From Skeletonema tropicum (lineage: Eukaryota; Bacillariophyta; Thalassiosirophyceae; Thalassiosirales; Thalassiosiraceae), in NCBI GenBank assembly GCA_037178625.1, contig CM074129.1, positions 4,153,963-4,217,962 of the forward strand: 64,000 bases of DNA. The letters are read 5' to 3'. Below the pieces are notes generated by a model. That model saw nothing but the letters and a program-made list of their open reading frames with translations, did not search any database and had not been told where the DNA came from. Below, in pieces: positions 9,713-22,738 of this stretch. The position numbers and the translations under genes are program-made. Position 1 is the stretch's first letter. Each line of letters opens with the position of its first letter.

Positions 9713-12700
9713 TTATCGTCGCTTGGTCATTGCCACGATCAAGTAACAGCCTGCCCCAATCAACGCTCCAGCTATTGCTGCGTTTTGCCAGGCTTGACTG
9801 GTAGTAGCAACGTCCTGCACATTAACTTCTGCTACTTCCGGGACACCCTCTTTGGGTTCAGGATCCTCCACAAGTTCAATCAAGGCTGAGTTAGAGACAT
9901 TGTCCTTTTTTAATGGCACCGATTTTTCCTCCACTGTGCCCGCCGTAGAAGGATCTTCCACCTCGCTCTCCATCTTGGTTGTGTTGTTATCAATTTCTGT
10001 CTTCTCATCGACTTTGTCATTCACTGCAGATATCGATTCGGCCTTCTTGGCTTTTCCCTTCTTGGCTTTTTTCTTAGCTTTCTTCTCTTTTTCTGCATCT
10101 GAGACAGTTCCTTTGCTGCTCTCATCGGCATCCTCGGTAGTTTTTCCATCTCTGATCGCTTGCTCGAAAAATTCTTCCACTTGCGTGCATGTCAACCCTT
10201 CAATGCTGATTTTCTGCAGCTTTTCTGTATCGAATCGGGCGGCATCTTTTTCACGGTACAACTCAGCCATGTGACGGGGAGTTGCCGTAGCCCCTGGGGA
10301 AAAGAGAATCTCGACTCGGAACCGCTTTGGATCTTCGGGGGGCTTCTGAGTATCTTCGAATAGACGAATGACCACTTGAGTGAGGTAACATAATTCACTC
10401 GCATTGGCAAGAATTTTTCGTCCCCTCTCTGAGAGTGGACTTGGAACACTATTTTCTTTCGTTGATTCAAAGCGAAGTACGTTCAACACTAGAGGGGCGC
10501 AAAGGGAATCATGTAAGCAAATGCCATTTGCAAACGATTACAAAACAATAGATAAGAGGCAACTTACTTGAGTGTAGATGCGACTCTGATGTGAAATAGA
10601 GACGAGAACGCACACGTCGACCCATGGAATTGATCGGTAGATCTGCTGAATAGTCCATATTGATGAGATATCGCATATCTACTTGGTTGTCAGTCCGGGC
10701 TATAGTAAGATCGTAGCTATGTTCACATAAAAAAGGAAATGAGGCATGAGGGAGATAAGACGAATCAGCAATTTCACAACAAACTACATTGGGATAAACG
10801 TACTTGATTTTCTCCAGTAATGTGTGACACATTTTGGCACCAATGTCACGTTTCTCTTGTACGGTGATTCCATACTCTTGGGGAACGACGCAATCGGCCA
10901 TGGATTTGGCCAAGTCATACAGTTTCTGGAGGGTCTCAGTTAAGCCAAGATGTGGGTTGTGCAACATGTCGAATCGCACATTGTCGTGCACATCTGGAAC
11001 CCTGCTTAAATCAAACGTTTCGGATTCTTCGTCATACAACTTGTTTTGGAGAAGTTTCCATCGCTCCGTCAACTCAAGTAAGGTTTCGCCTTTGTAGAGT
11101 TTGATACCACTCAAAGCACCTTCTTGACCCTCCTTGCCTTTGAGTCCTGCCCCCCCTTCGTTGACCTCCTCATCTCCTGATAAAAGTTCACCAAGCATAT
11201 CATCAAGTTGGTCAACTAGCTTCCCAATAGTCGAATGAATCGCAACCAAAGTCTTTCTAGGGTTGCCGACCTCTTTTAGGGCCCTATGAAGCGAAAGTAG
11301 TCTCTCGGGTCCCACCAAGCTCTCACGTTCCTCCTTTGTCATCTGGTCGTAATCTACATCTCTTTGCATATTGGCGTTGATCTTCTCCTTACACTTTTCA
11401 AGATCAGCTTTCACATCCTTGTGGCCTGATGGATCGAGCATGTGCTGGCTATCTTTTTCTTTGTGAACAAGACTAACCAAGATCGGTGGCAGATCTCCTT
11501 CCAACTCAAGCATACCCTTCGCGAACGCCGCAGCAGTCTTCATAACACGACCTTCATCTGAAGTTTTGATTTTTAGGTCATGACGAAATGTAGAATGGAG
11601 ACGAAGGATACCACCACCTTTGTTTGCAGGATACAATTCATTGCGAAGACGATTGCCTAGTTGAGTAGCTTGCTTCTCACCAAGTTTTGTCAGATCGCCA
11701 CCCCATTTGACGATCAGCTGCAATTTGGAGCAGTTGGATTTCATACCATCTGGTGTTTCTATGCTGTCCCACTCCTGAGGTTTCATCTGAAGCTTTCTGT
11801 TCAATCCGCTGAATTGCCAACGCTCAAGAATGTCGCGGATGTGCCTGGCTCTGGCCAATAATTCGTAATTCTTCTTCGGTCCTTCTGCTTCTAAATCACC
11901 AATGAGGGCCTTCACCATGCTAAGAAACTCGATCATGTTCTTCTTCGCTTTGACCTTGAGATCTTTTTTGACCTTCTTCGTGTGGTCGTGAAAGTATCCC
12001 AACATACGCTCTTGGTCAGTAACATACTTGAGCTTCTGTTTTGGGGTCCTATCACCGTGTCGGATAATTGTGATGACACATCGTAACTCTTCCTCATGAG
12101 AGGTCGGTCCATCTTCTCTGGCACCTAGAGAGGTATCGTCGGGATCAGCCAAACTAGATGATCCAGATTGAACGATAGACGAACTGGGAACTGGCTCGGT
12201 GGACAATTGATCCGGCAGATCTCGAATCGGAGTAAAATCGACAGGCTCTTCCCGCACTTCGCCCACAGTATCGGAGGTTTGTAAGTCTGTAACCTTATCA
12301 TTCTCTTCATCCTTCTCGTTATCATCTGTGTCATTTTGCGATGAATTACTGGCTCCCATGAGCATTGACTTGACACGGTCAGCAATACTCGCACCCCGAT
12401 GATGGCTATGGTGATGTCTTTTCTTCCTCGATTTGGTATCATCAACTGTAGTCAAGAGGGGTGCCAAGGCGGAGAAGGAAATGAGAGATTTCGGCTTCAA
12501 CAGAGCAAGCATGTGCTCCGTGAGGATTTGGGCGCAATCGTCGTAGTATTTCCTGCTATTCTTGACAAAACTCCAACCGTTCACGTCACAAACGTAACTC
12601 ACGAGCGAGTCGCCTTCTTGGATTCGTAGAATATCAAAGCCGCATACCTGCTGCTTAAACCTGAGGACGATCCTTCGAGCAATTTCTTTCTCCCTCAAAG

Positions 12701-15098
12701 TTAAAATAACAGGAAAGCGGACCTCCTTTCCATCAGGATTACGTTCCACCTTTCCATCAACCGTGGGGCTTTTCCTTGCCTCAGCATGACCATAATCTGG
12801 TCCAACAGTGTACATTTTCACATCCGTACCCTGTGTCTCAATGAATTCTTCGTAGATGTAGGAACCATCTCGACGGATCTCATTAATTTCAGGATAAAAT
12901 TCCGATGACCTGTCTCCTACCTTCCGAAATAACTTCTTACATCCGCCTCCAGCCGAAGAAGGGTAATAAATAGCAATATTGTGGTCGTCCGCATCCACGG
13001 GTTTCTCCACGAATGGTTTGTTGATAGTAACTCCATTCACCTCAATGTGGTCATCATGTTCCTCAATCTCAGGCTCCTCCCGACAGATACTGCTCCCCCC
13101 TTCCTCATCGTCATCTTTCTTCGGTCCATCACCTGTCCCCGTTGAAACATATCCATCCCTAGACATAAAGACATGCCTCGGGACATCTATACCCGATTCC
13201 TCCAACAAATCGTACACCAATCGACGATCCATGAGAGTTCGCTGCATTCTCAAATCATTAATCAAATATGGCCGACGCAAGGCGACATACTGCTCCGCCT
13301 TTTCCAGTGGATACCCATTCGAATAAAAGGCAATCAAGACATCACAAATAGGCCAGCTTTCCACCGGTTCATTCAAAATCAAGGCATCACCAAAGAATAC
13401 TGGTTCAAATGTGAGTTGATCCAACCGTTTCAGAATTTCACTCATTGGTTTGCTACGTGCCTTTTTATCCATGGCACAGATACCCAATCGAATACGGGTG
13501 GCAATACTTGCACTAGTGGCATTGGTAGCGTTGGTTGTGGAGCTTGCATTGCTACTTGTACGTGTCAATGTTGTGGGATGGTCCTGAAATGTCGTCTTCT
13601 TTGGATTATTATTGAGCCGATGGATACTAGGTGATGATTGGGAGGACGCCACATCTTCTCCTCTCAATCGACGCATAGCCGATGGTAGCATGGGTGATGC
13701 CGCAATAGTAATAGGGGGCATGGGTGAATGTGGTGGTGCAGGTGGAGGTTTGATGGATGCTGGATCAATAGCACCTCTCTCAATGACAGCACTCCCCATT
13801 GGCAAAAGAGTCCCGGGCATAACTGCAGTAACTGTTGCGGGAATCTTGGTCGGTGTTCGTGGTGGCAAATCAGTGGGATTTTGATGGAACGGAAATGCAG
13901 AAGGAGACGACTCCCCCTCGCCGCCATTGTTATTCAGTTGATTTTGCTGCTGCTGTTCGACTTCAATGCCCCCTTCATTACTTTTGGCAGAACTAAGATT
14001 CGTCTTGGGCGCGGTCTCCGAAGATGGTGCCGTATTAACAACCATATCCAAAGCAGCAGCAGATAATTCATTCTTCATCATTCTCCTCATTCCTTCACCA
14101 CTACCAACAACAACTCGTTCTCCCCCTTCCGCCTCAACCATCGCAGTCTCAGCAGCATCAATCACCCCTTCTTCTTTTCCACCACCCACCACCACCTCAG
14201 CATCCATCACACTTGCCGATTGGGGGTACAACAACGCCACATCCTCCCCCAACCCTCCCATACTATCCAACACCTGCCGTGGCTCCAATGATCCCAACGA
14301 CGACACCCCATCCTCATTATTCCCAAATGGTAAATGATACTGTGAAATGTTGGAATGACGACTATTCGACAATGATCCATCTTCCATCAATGACGAAATC
14401 TGTTGCAACTGTTGCTGCTGCCTCTGCTGCTCACGAATCTGTTGCTGTTGATGCTTATACAACACATTCTTCATTCCACTTTCGGAACTACTTCGACTTA
14501 GATTACTGGAAACTTCAACAATTCCAAATATGTTCGTTCCATCACCACTGTTGGTACTACTATTGTTGGTGGCATGATTGCTAGTGTTATTGGTAATACT
14601 GGTGGTTTGTTTGACCAATAGCAATTGCTGCTCCGATGTTTGTTGTTGCTGTTGCAATTCTTGATTATTGCGTTCCAATGCCTCCGCAGTTAACTTTGTA
14701 TTCGACGCTCCTGCAAAACTAACTGCAGCATTATTAGTAGTATTGGTGTGAGGAGTAGTCGCTGTATTCATTATTGTCGAGGGAGGAGAGGAAGATGATT
14801 CAATTCCCGTGTCAATTGCCACAACTGTTGTTGGAACTGGCAACCTTGGTGGTGGTAAATTCATTGCAGCATAACTCTGATTATAACTATTGTAGCTGTT
14901 ATTGTTGTTGGGACGAGACGCCACATTTCCATAATTGGAAGCTCGATCTGTCCCATCGGAATTTTCCGAATTTGCATCCTCCTCCTTGGTGGCCATTATT
15001 TGAGAAGAATCACAGTGGATGCTCCCCGCGACGCTGCTGGTGCTTTCGGATGGTGCACGATGGTGGAATATTTGACGTCTGGGTGGATAGGATGACAT
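9713..15098 (-). CDS. PPIP5K: Diphosphoinositol-pentakisphosphate kinase (PPIP5K/VIP1)
   Basis: This enzyme makes inositol pyrophosphates (1-InsP7 and InsP8) from InsP6 and InsP7, and carries a second domain that removes them. Two exons (15098-10568 and 10488-9713) join across a 79 bp intron to give about 1768 residues, starting at the ATG at 15098. Residues 1-530 are low-complexity, rich in Q, N, S and T. The RimK/ATP-grasp kinase domain spans about 535-865, with NKPFVEKPVDADDHN, SAGGGCKKLFRK, GSYIYEEF and DVNGWSFVKNSRKYYDDC, all diagnostic for the family. An acidic and His-rich linker follows. The histidine acid phosphatase domain starts near 1005 (RHGDRTPKQK) and ends in exon 2 after SESHLHS. 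The C-terminal tail is Lys-rich then acidic and closes with a hydrophobic segment followed by TKRR, which may anchor it in a membrane. The next gene upstream starts 0.7 kb away on the other strand. Confidence 0.95.
10489..10567 (-). other. Intron of the PPIP5K gene
   Basis: On the minus strand exon 1 ends ...CACTCAA and the intron opens GTAAGTTG and closes CCCCTCTAG. Splicing completes an ATG codon (A from exon 1, TG from exon 2), giving SESHLHS-M-LNVLRF, which matches the continuous sequence of PPIP5K proteins. Length 79 bp. Confidence 0.9.
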
Positions 15099-15796
15099 AT
15101 ATATTACTTCTTGTATGATTCCTTGAATCTCACTTTGGTTGGAAGGAATTTGGCTTGGCTGATATTTCTAGATTCCCTGAGATTCAAGATGGAAGATGCG
15201 TCCAAACTAGCAAAGTGCCGTGATCAACTACAATGCAATAAGTAGACTGTCGTATTGTATTTTGAAACAGATCGAAATTCCACCTACGAATGTATCGTCT
15301 GCAGAAGCTCAATGTATTGGCTGTTGACCGACCGACGGATAGAGATCTGCAGATTCCAGATGGCACCAGGGAATGAATCCAATCACAAATTTGTTTGCAA
15401 TTTTACGAGTTTGAATCTCGGAGGTGAAAGAAGTTGTGCCGCCGACTTCAAATCCAACTTCTCTCCTTGACAGTTACTACAAAGATGATGATGAGCAATC
15501 TACGAATGTCGTTTCTGCTGATCTCTCTATCTGACTTGAGGTAATAGTGATAGATGTGTTGTTGGCACCAACGTTCCCTGCGCTTTTTCGTTGACTGGTT
15601 GCTAATGCTAGCTGGCTGGCGGGTGAGTTCTTAGAATGTTTGGTACGCACGTCAACGCCTACCCAGACGTGCAGTGCAAGACTCAGATACGACTCAAGAC
15701 TAAAGCTTGGCCGTGCAGTGTGTTATTATTGATAAGTACCTACTCTCAAATGAAACCTCATAAGAAGTTGTTCTCTTGATAGATACAATCAAATCA
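15099..15796. other. Divergent intergenic region between PPIP5K and the RING-Sel1 gene
   Basis: About 700 bp between two start codons on opposite strands, so it must hold both promoters. I see no clear TATA box, repeat or RNA gene. Confidence 0.5.
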
Positions 15797-16675
15797 ATGA
15801 TGAGTGCCTCAAACGTTGACCAACCAATCCTATCCTCAGTCATCAAGAACTGGCATGATGATAGCTGCCTCTGCCTCACGAGGCAGTCCTCTGATCAAGC
15901 ATTGTGTGAGCATGAGAAGCGGGAGGTAGAATTACGTGACCGTGACGAGATATTATTCCGACAGCCTGAAAGCACACATCTCGGCGATTGTCCCATCTGC
16001 TTTCTGCCATTCTTATGTAGTTCCGATGTGGATCTCAAGCCATGCTGCAGTAAATTGGTATGTAATGGATGTTCGCTCGCCAATTTCTACCGCGAGCGGA
16101 AGGAAGGACTGGAGCACAAATGCCCATTCTGTAGACATCCAGATGTAAATTCATTCGAGCAACGTGTCAACCTTTTAACGAAGAGAGTAGAGATGAACGA
16201 TCCTATTGCATTGTGTCTAATGGGCCACCAGCGGTACAATGAAGGTGAATATGACCTTGCTTTTGAATATTGGACAAAGGCAGCTGAAATGGGCGATGCC
16301 AAATCGCATTATCGGCTATCTATTTTGTATCGAGAGGGGAGAGGTGTTGAGAAGAGCGAGGAAATGAAATTATACTATTTGGAGGAGGCTGCTATCGCTG
16401 GTCATCTCGATGCTAGATACAATCTTGGATGCTGTGAGGCGAAGAATGGAAGGATTGATAGAGCAGTGAAACACTGGATCATAGCCGCCAACCTTGGACA
16501 TGATAAATCGATATACCTTTTAAAGCTGTTTTACAAACGTGGGCATGTGGACAAAGACGACTTTGCTTCTGCTCGTCTTGCACATCAGGCAGCCGTAGAT
16601 TGTACAAAGAGTCCACACAGGGAGGCTTCAAAAGCAGCTCGTAAAAGAGGAATATTAGTACAGTGCAATGGATAG
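15797..16675 (+). CDS. RING-like zinc finger plus Sel1-repeat protein
   Basis: I start at the ATG at 15797 (MMSASNVDQP); the open frame extends a little further upstream without another ATG. The product is 292 residues. Residues about 70-120 form a RING-like Cys-rich domain: CPIC, then CC..LVCNGC, then CPFC, close to a C2-type RING though His/Cys spacing is not classical. Residues about 145-275 form three or four Sel1-like (TPR-related) repeats, such as DLAFEYWTKAAEMGDAKSHYRL and AVKHWIIAANLGHDKS. RING proteins are usually E3 ubiquitin ligases and Sel1 repeats bind partner proteins, so a substrate adaptor-ligase role is plausible but inferred. A broken relative lies at 32179-33290. No intron, signal peptide or membrane segment is seen. 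Confidence 0.85.
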   Translation: MMSASNVDQPILSSVIKNWHDDSCLCLTRQSSDQALCEHEKREVELRDRDEILFRQPESTHLGDCPICFLPFLCSSDVDLKPCCSKLVCNGCSLANFYRERKEGLEHKCPFCRHPDVNSFEQRVNLLTKRVEMNDPIALCLMGHQRYNEGEYDLAFEYWTKAAEMGDAKSHYRLSILYREGRGVEKSEEMKLYYLEEAAIAGHLDARYNLGCCEAKNGRIDRAVKHWIIAANLGHDKSIYLLKLFYKRGHVDKDDFASARLAHQAAVDCTKSPHREASKAARKRGILVQCNG

Positions 16676-17309
16676 AATACAAAATTTATGTTTATGTATA
16701 CACATTCAAAACTCTGCCTCCCCTCTCTTAGATTAACAATAATACAGATGTAATTATTTCATTGTTTTAGATCAACAAAAGGCAAGACCTAGACTTCCTG
16801 TGATGCTCGTGTCGGCGCCACAATGTTTTACGCGCACATCTTTCCACGTACGATCACCACCAAATCTAACTTCTTTGCTACTCGTTCATTGGAATCAGCC
16901 TCCTTCTTCTTGTCGGCAAGTTTTGCTCCCCAAACAGCAAGTGCAAGTAGTGTCATGGCATAGGCTTATACGCTGAGGAAGAGAGCCATCAGATGAAGGT
17001 GAAGAGGAATGAAAATTATATGTAAGAGTACAAGGAAATTCTTCATAGAGAGTTTTTGGCATATTCATTGCTGCTTTGTCATGCGAGAGTGCGTATCTGC
17101 CAAAAGCTTCGTTAGTAGAGGTACAGAGTAGCCAAGCTGCTGTGTACACTCGGTAACCAGAACTCATCTCAGCTTAGATTGAGTAAGCTTTAGATTGAGT
17201 TGTTTTTATGATCATTAAGTGAATTTGTGCTTAAAGTGATGCCCCAAAACTCCTTCAGAGCCAAGAGACATGTATTTCTCATGGGTCGCTCTGGTGAGAT
17301 TGCATTTGA
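16676..17309. other. Intergenic, with a small shared coding-like fragment
   Basis: The segment about 16890-16975 resembles 29345-29430 on the same strand. Its minus-strand translation contains MTLLALAVWGAKLAD, nearly the same as MTLLALAVWEAKLAD within the ORF at 29230-29517. It may be a scrap of a dispersed gene family. Nothing else is recognised. Confidence 0.35.
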
Positions 17310-17708
17310 TTGACGAGCAGATGTGACCCTGCCCCAACTCCAAAAGAAACCCCCCAAGACCAAGTAGATTGGTTACCAGATCCCAGAGACAGCACTGGTG
17401 TGCACTATTTTGACAATTTCACACCAGATTTTCGGTGATATTATTTCGGCTTTGAGGCGGAGGTAGGGGTCACCTCCTTTATCTATGATAGTTTGGAAGC
17501 TGAAGTCATTTTGGCCAAATTCCAAAAAGATGGTCTATGCGGATGCCCCAGTAGAATAGTATTAATTCCTGTGTCGCATCTTTGTCACTTCATCAGGTAT
17601 CCGGCACTGGACCTCTTCTTTACCTTGGCGCCATTTTCACATACGAAAAAAGCATTTGAGCAGGAACGAAGAGCAAGCATCAATCAACGCAACCGAGAAG
17701 AAGATTGA
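17310..17708 (+). pseudogene. Coding-like open stretch broken by one TGA, family unknown
   Basis: The plus-strand frame is open from about 17310 to a stop at 17706, apart from one TGA at 17436-17438. The translation looks protein-like (QVDWLPDPRDSTGVHYFDNF before the stop; YYFGFEAEVGVTSFIYDSLE after it) and ends in a charged tail (FEQERRASINQRNREED). No start codon or family can be assigned. It could be an exon of a gene with an intron I do not see, or a relic. Confidence 0.35.
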
Positions 17709-19686
17709 TGATGATCAGCGGTGACCTCTTTGTATAACCAGAAGACCGCAGAATAGTATTCTGTTGATGCGGAGGAGTATAATGAAAAGCTTTCTAAGAA
17801 GCAGCAGTCTAATCACAGGAAAATATGCTTAAACTTTGTATTTATTTTTAATCAGGAAAATATGCTGGCAAACTTTGAGATATGGTCCTATTCCTAATGA
17901 TATTGAGAAGGCTCGCCGTGCCCAGGAGTGGAGGAAGACATGTCACCACAATCTTAATTTCTTGCGCTTGCGACCGCTGCATGGTTGGTTATTCTCTAAA
18001 GGCTTTCAGTGCTGTTGTTGGGCGTGTCTTCAGTCAAGTTAAGGTTCATTTTCATTTAGAAGACCCTCTAGAAACCCTTCTCCTTCTCATGTGCCGTATC
18101 AATGATTGCGACTCTTAGAAGAGCTTGTTGGGGTGTTTAGGTTTAGGTATTGATGTTAGCTCGGGTATTGATAATTGTATGTATGTTTTGTGGTTCTCGT
18201 TCCCGAATCTCAATCCGAATTGGAATTGGACGAAAACCACAACAAGAAAGGAATTTACTCGATAGCATCTGATGAGTGGAAGCGGGAGTTGACTATTTAT
18301 ATATTATATATTGTTACTGAGGGATAAGACAGTCGCTCCATTACTGGGTAAAGGACCACTGCATTTCTTGTGGGCGGGCAAATAAATACTTCCACTGGAA
18401 AAGGTCGAACTTTGTGATGTTGTCCGCCTTTGGAACTGTCTTGTGGCCGTTAATCTCTGGTAGATCTAGAGACGCTCCACACTAAAACCAACGCCTACAT
18501 AGGATTGAGCCTCATTTCTATCACGGTTGAAGAAATATGAGAAGTTATCCCTCCACTTCGCCTGCGTCAATACACAGTTTTGTCTGCTAGGACCACAAAG
18601 TCCGAAAATTGACACAGAGTATGACAAAACTCGCGAACTTCCACTCTAGAATATGTCCCATGCAGTATCGCATTGAGCCTATCGACCGGTTTTGCCACGT
18701 TTTTCAACTCAGCAAGCAGTTCTGTTCGCGTTGTTGCGTGCGTGCTCTCGGCGTCGACTCTCGAGACGACGAAGTCGTAGTTAGCAAAGATTGGCGTGTG
18801 AAGATTGCCATTGCAACAATAGCCGACACTTGTGATAGTGATAGCGCAATCTTGGTTAAGTTCAGGTAAGTATTCTGACATACAATAAGCCATGTGTAGC
18901 ATCCTTTTCTGCTTCTGGCACCTTATGGGAGAGTGGGAAGGCTGCGGTAGTTCGTTGATCGATAGGCTGAGTTATTCGAAGCTGAGCACCCATTTATGGC
19001 TGTGAACGGCTGACGATATTTCCACACGTGCGACGTAGCTGCTTCGTGGGGGCAGTGAGTTGCTGGACGCTATGATATGCACGACAGCAGCTGACCGGCA
19101 GGATGATGCAAGGCAGCGTGCGTGGCTTATGGGCCATGATGATGCTGCTACAAGTCCACCACGCCAATGAGATATACAAACACATAGAGTGAATGAGGCC
19201 GTCGTTTACGAGGCCCTCTACAATCCCCTCCTCTAGCATAGAAAGAAGAGAAGGGACTATTTAACCATCTTTAGAAGAGCAACAAGACGTCGGTAATGAG
19301 TAGATGGTTAAATAGTGATAGTGAGATTTATGGCTACAAGGTATTGCGTGATATGTGCGTGAAGTCGTCTGAGAAGTCAGCGCGACTGCGACTGCGAGTG
19401 AGCATAGCCACGGGACCTTGGCGCAAAAAGCCAGGATCCAATAGCTGCAATTGACGTCACTTCACTACATCATCGTTTGACGTTTGACCAAGTACCAAGT
19501 TCCCTTGCCAGGTTTATCAAGAGTTTACAATTGATGTAATGATGTCCAGCCTAGGCCTTGGGCTTGGGGAGCGAAAGAGGGATTCTTGTTGCAAATTCAG
19601 TAATTTATTATTATTATCGTACTTCTCACAATCTCATAATTCTCCCGTAATTTACTTCTACAGATATTATAACTGCCACCATCACA
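17709..19686. other. Intergenic region, no gene recognised
   Basis: A short frame near 17880-17990 reads YGPIPNDIEKARRAQEWRKTC and looks coding-like but is isolated. A minus-strand ATG ORF of 111 codons (18567-18902) has no recognisable features. The final 200 bp precede the BspA-like gene and presumably hold its promoter. Confidence 0.3.
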
Positions 19687-21861
19687 ATGCACTTCTTCAA
19701 CTCAGCCCGCTTGGGCTTGGCTCCTCTCATCCTGGGCGTCCTTGGCATGTCCACTCAAGCTCAAGCTGATCAAAAATGCTTTGCTGCTGATGGCATTTAT
19801 CTGGCAGAAGCAGTCAATAAAGTTGTTGAAGGCAATTGGACCGTAGCCGACACTACCGAATATGGATCGATTGAGAACTGGTGCACCAGCAAAGTCACCA
19901 CCATGAGCAAATTGTTCCACAAGAAAGGTACCTTCAATGAGGATATTTCAAAGTGGGATACATCCTCTGTTATTGACATGAGATACATGTTCCATTCTGC
20001 ATCAACCTTTGATCAAGACATTTCAGGCTGGAATACATCCTCCGTTACTAATATGTGGGAGATGTTCTATGATGCAAACGCCTTCAATCAAAACATTGGG
20101 GGCTGGATAACATCCTCTGTTTCTTACATGAATACAATGTTTGCACGTGCATTTGCATTCAACCAAGACATTGGAGGTTGGGATACATCTGCTGTTACTC
20201 GTATGGATTACATGTTCTATTTTGCATATGCCTTCAACCAAGACATTGGAGCCTGGAAAACATCCTCTGTTATTCGTATGGATTACATGTTCGAACAAGC
20301 ATCTGTCTTCAATCAAAACATTGGAGGTTGGGATACATCTGCTGTTACTCTCATGACAGGCATGTTCCGTGGAGCATCTGTATTTGATCAAGACATAGGA
20401 GGATGGAAAACATCCTCTGTTACTAAAATGGATCACATGTTCGAACAAGCATCTGCCTTCAATCAAAGCATTGGAGGCTGGGATGTATCTGCTGTTGATG
20501 ACATGGATAGCATGTTCCGTTCTGCATCTGCCTTTAATCAAGACATCTCTCAATGGGATACATCCTCTGTTGGGGGTGACCGTGGCATGTATGCCATGTT
20601 CGAATCTGCATCTGCCTTCAACCAAAGCCTCTGTGCATGGAAGGACAAGTTTGCTTATTATCCAAATGCAGATATTAATACCTTCCAAAACTCAGGTTGC
20701 ACCTTCAAAACAACTCCACAAACTAATGAGGGTGCATTTTGTGCTGGTTCTGCTGCTGAGTGCCAAGTCTACACACATCCTCCTACAAAGTCTCCATCAG
20801 CTACATCTAATCCTTCAAAAGCTCCTTCTGCAGGACCAACAAACTCTCCAACAGCTGCGATTGAAAGTTGGGATCTTGAGCTGACTTCTGTTGACAGCAA
20901 CTTTGACAATGACAGTGATAGTGAAATCACCCTTACCTACAAGATTGGGGCAGGTCGCAACTTCGAATTCATTGTCCTCAAGAAAGGATGCGAGGAAGAA
21001 ATTCGTAGTGCCACCATCATCCCTACAAGCACTACTTCTCCCAATGAGGATGATTCTTCCCTTGAAATTCTCAGTATCTATTTGGATGTGGAGAAGGATA
21101 CAATTGTGGGCAGTAACATCTGGAACTCCGTCAATAATATTGTTGAGTTGTGTGTCAGGGTTGAGTTGCTCTCCAGCTTGAGTGGTGATGTTATCAAGAA
21201 ACTTGAGCACAACATTGGTGTTGAACTCTTATTCAATGCAACGTTTGAAACTTTAGATGAAGCCCAGTTTGGTCAGATTACCCTTGGTTCCAATCAGACG
21301 GATGCGCAGGTGGATGGTTACATTGAGGCATGTACTTGTGACGGTAACGGCATTCCCTTTGTCTGCAACACCAACATTCTTGGGGTTGATGATTTTTTGA
21401 ATGTTTGTGTGTCATCTCTTGACACTGAAATGAAGATCAATTACCTCAAAAGTCTCAAGATGGATCAAGATGGTACTACATTGAATATTGTGTCAAACAG
21501 TGGTCTTGTTGACCTTTCAATCTCTTCCATATCAACTCGTGCAGATAAGAGTGGTGTTCATGTTGCTTCTGTCATTCCTGCTAGCTTCTTCAGCTATGAA
21601 AGTGGTTCTACTGCTGTAGTGTCAGGTGTTGTGTTCCTCGAGCTCTCTGGAAGTCGTCGCCGCCTTGCTGTTGAGATTGATCGTGTGTTGCAAAGTGTTG
21701 ATGATCAGGAATCTGCCTTTTCTATGGAAGTTCAGCTTCAGAAGAATGAGTTGGAAGTTGCGGCCGATTCCAATGGTGCCATCTATGCAGTCAAGTTTGG
21801 AGTTGTTGGTGTTGCCGCCGCTGTTGTTACTTCTTCTACCGTTATTATGTGGATGTGGTAG
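19687..21861 (+). CDS. Secreted BspA-like (DUF285) repeat surface protein
   Basis: ATG at 19687, 724 residues, no intron. Residues 1-27 form a signal peptide (hydrophobic [13 protein letters not shown] ending in AQA). Residues about 60-325 hold around ten copies of a 25-residue BspA/DUF285 unit with the pattern [18 protein letters not shown] Cys-bearing segment and a Pro-Thr-Ser linker ([17 protein letters not shown]) follow at about 355-390. The remaining 320 residues are a beta-rich domain of unknown type ending in a hydrophobic segment ([19 protein letters not shown]) that should anchor it in the membrane. BspA-type repeats occur in surface adhesins of bacteria and protists and are common in diatoms. 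A cell-surface binding role is inferred; the ligand is unknown. Confidence 0.9.
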   Translation: MHFFNSARLGLAPLILGVLGMSTQAQADQKCFAADGIYLAEAVNKVVEGNWTVADTTEYGSIENWCTSKVTTMSKLFHKKGTFNEDISKWDTSSVIDMRYMFHSASTFDQDISGWNTSSVTNMWEMFYDANAFNQNIGGWITSSVSYMNTMFARAFAFNQDIGGWDTSAVTRMDYMFYFAYAFNQDIGAWKTSSVIRMDYMFEQASVFNQNIGGWDTSAVTLMTGMFRGASVFDQDIGGWKTSSVTKMDHMFEQASAFNQSIGGWDVSAVDDMDSMFRSASAFNQDISQWDTSSVGGDRGMYAMFESASAFNQSLCAWKDKFAYYPNADINTFQNSGCTFKTTPQTNEGAFCAGSAAECQVYTHPPTKSPSATSNPSKAPSAGPTNSPTAAIESWDLELTSVDSNFDNDSDSEITLTYKIGAGRNFEFIVLKKGCEEEIRSATIIPTSTTSPNEDDSSLEILSIYLDVEKDTIVGSNIWNSVNNIVELCVRVELLSSLSGDVIKKLEHNIGVELLFNATFETLDEAQFGQITLGSNQTDAQVDGYIEACTCDGNGIPFVCNTNILGVDDFLNVCVSSLDTEMKINYLKSLKMDQDGTTLNIVSNSGLVDLSISSISTRADKSGVHVASVIPASFFSYESGSTAVVSGVVFLELSGSRRRLAVEIDRVLQSVDDQESAFSMEVQLQKNELEVAADSNGAIYAVKFGVVGVAAAVVTSSTVIMWMW

Positions 21862-22733
21862 GTTGCATTTGTACGAATTCAAGATGGGTCTAGTTGTGGG
21901 AGAGACTCATCTTTTTAGCCATGAGTACATGACATTGATACAAAATGACAATGCACGAACATGGATTCTTTTGTGTGAAAGCTTTCATGCGAAGGCTGCA
22001 CAATTCATGAGCAGATATCAAAATGATGATGATACACATCAAATGGGGAACATAGAAGAGATGAAGAGAAATAAAGAAAAATAGAATAGCCATTCAAACT
22101 ATAGGGAGCAACTTGAATTACATTCTGACTTTCAAATGTGCTGAACTTGCCCATAGCTGATAATGAGAATAAGAAGAGTGTGGCCCATATCATTTGTGAC
22201 ATGGTTGCTTTAAAAGCAAAACTGTGTATTGCCTCCTTTGACCCTCTGTGTTTTCAGCGAGGTACTGTTAAAAAAAAAACTTTCTAATTTATGGTGCATC
22301 CAAGAGGGGATGTCCAGCTGCTTACTCAGTCCATGGGGGTGGGGGAGGAGGAAGAAGAAAAGAAAATATTTCGGAGCAATTGAAGAACTGGTTCATAATA
22401 ACAGTCTTGATAGCTGGCCGTTGTCGTAGCCATGCCAACATATGTCAATGTCAAGCGTCAAGGTCATAGTCATAGGGGAAAGTAAAGTTCTTCGGCTTCT
22501 CCTCTAGCTTAGGATCAAGTGGTGTTCTGTTTCTTATTACATCATCGAGATCTTCCAAATTGCAAGAGCTTATGCTTATCTGTTTCGATGGGGCCTTCTG
22601 CGGTACATACTTTGTGTCCACGGTAAGTGTCCTACATATTCGTGCTTCGATTCCCTGTCTTGTGCACACTCGGCAGTTGAAAGGAATTGCTTGCAAGCTC
22701 AAACAACAACTATTCTTTGTAGTGGTGGACCTC
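21862..22733. other. Intergenic region beside the solo LTR
   Basis: A minus-strand ATG ORF of 94 codons (22451-22735) starts two bases inside the target site of the solo LTR. It ends KLEEKPKNFTFPYDYDLDA and could be the remnant of a host gene cut by the insertion, but no family is recognised. The rest shows no features apart from an A9 run at 22271. Confidence 0.3.
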
Positions 22734-22738
22734 ATCGG

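Noticed and set aside
13173..14584. Several plus-strand ORFs of 90-153 codons opposite PPIP5K
   Set aside because: They mirror the low-complexity N-terminus and kinase exon and have no independent features.
16895..17167. 90-codon minus-strand ORF
   Set aside because: Protein-like similarity to 29230-29517 lies in a different frame, so this ORF is a shadow.
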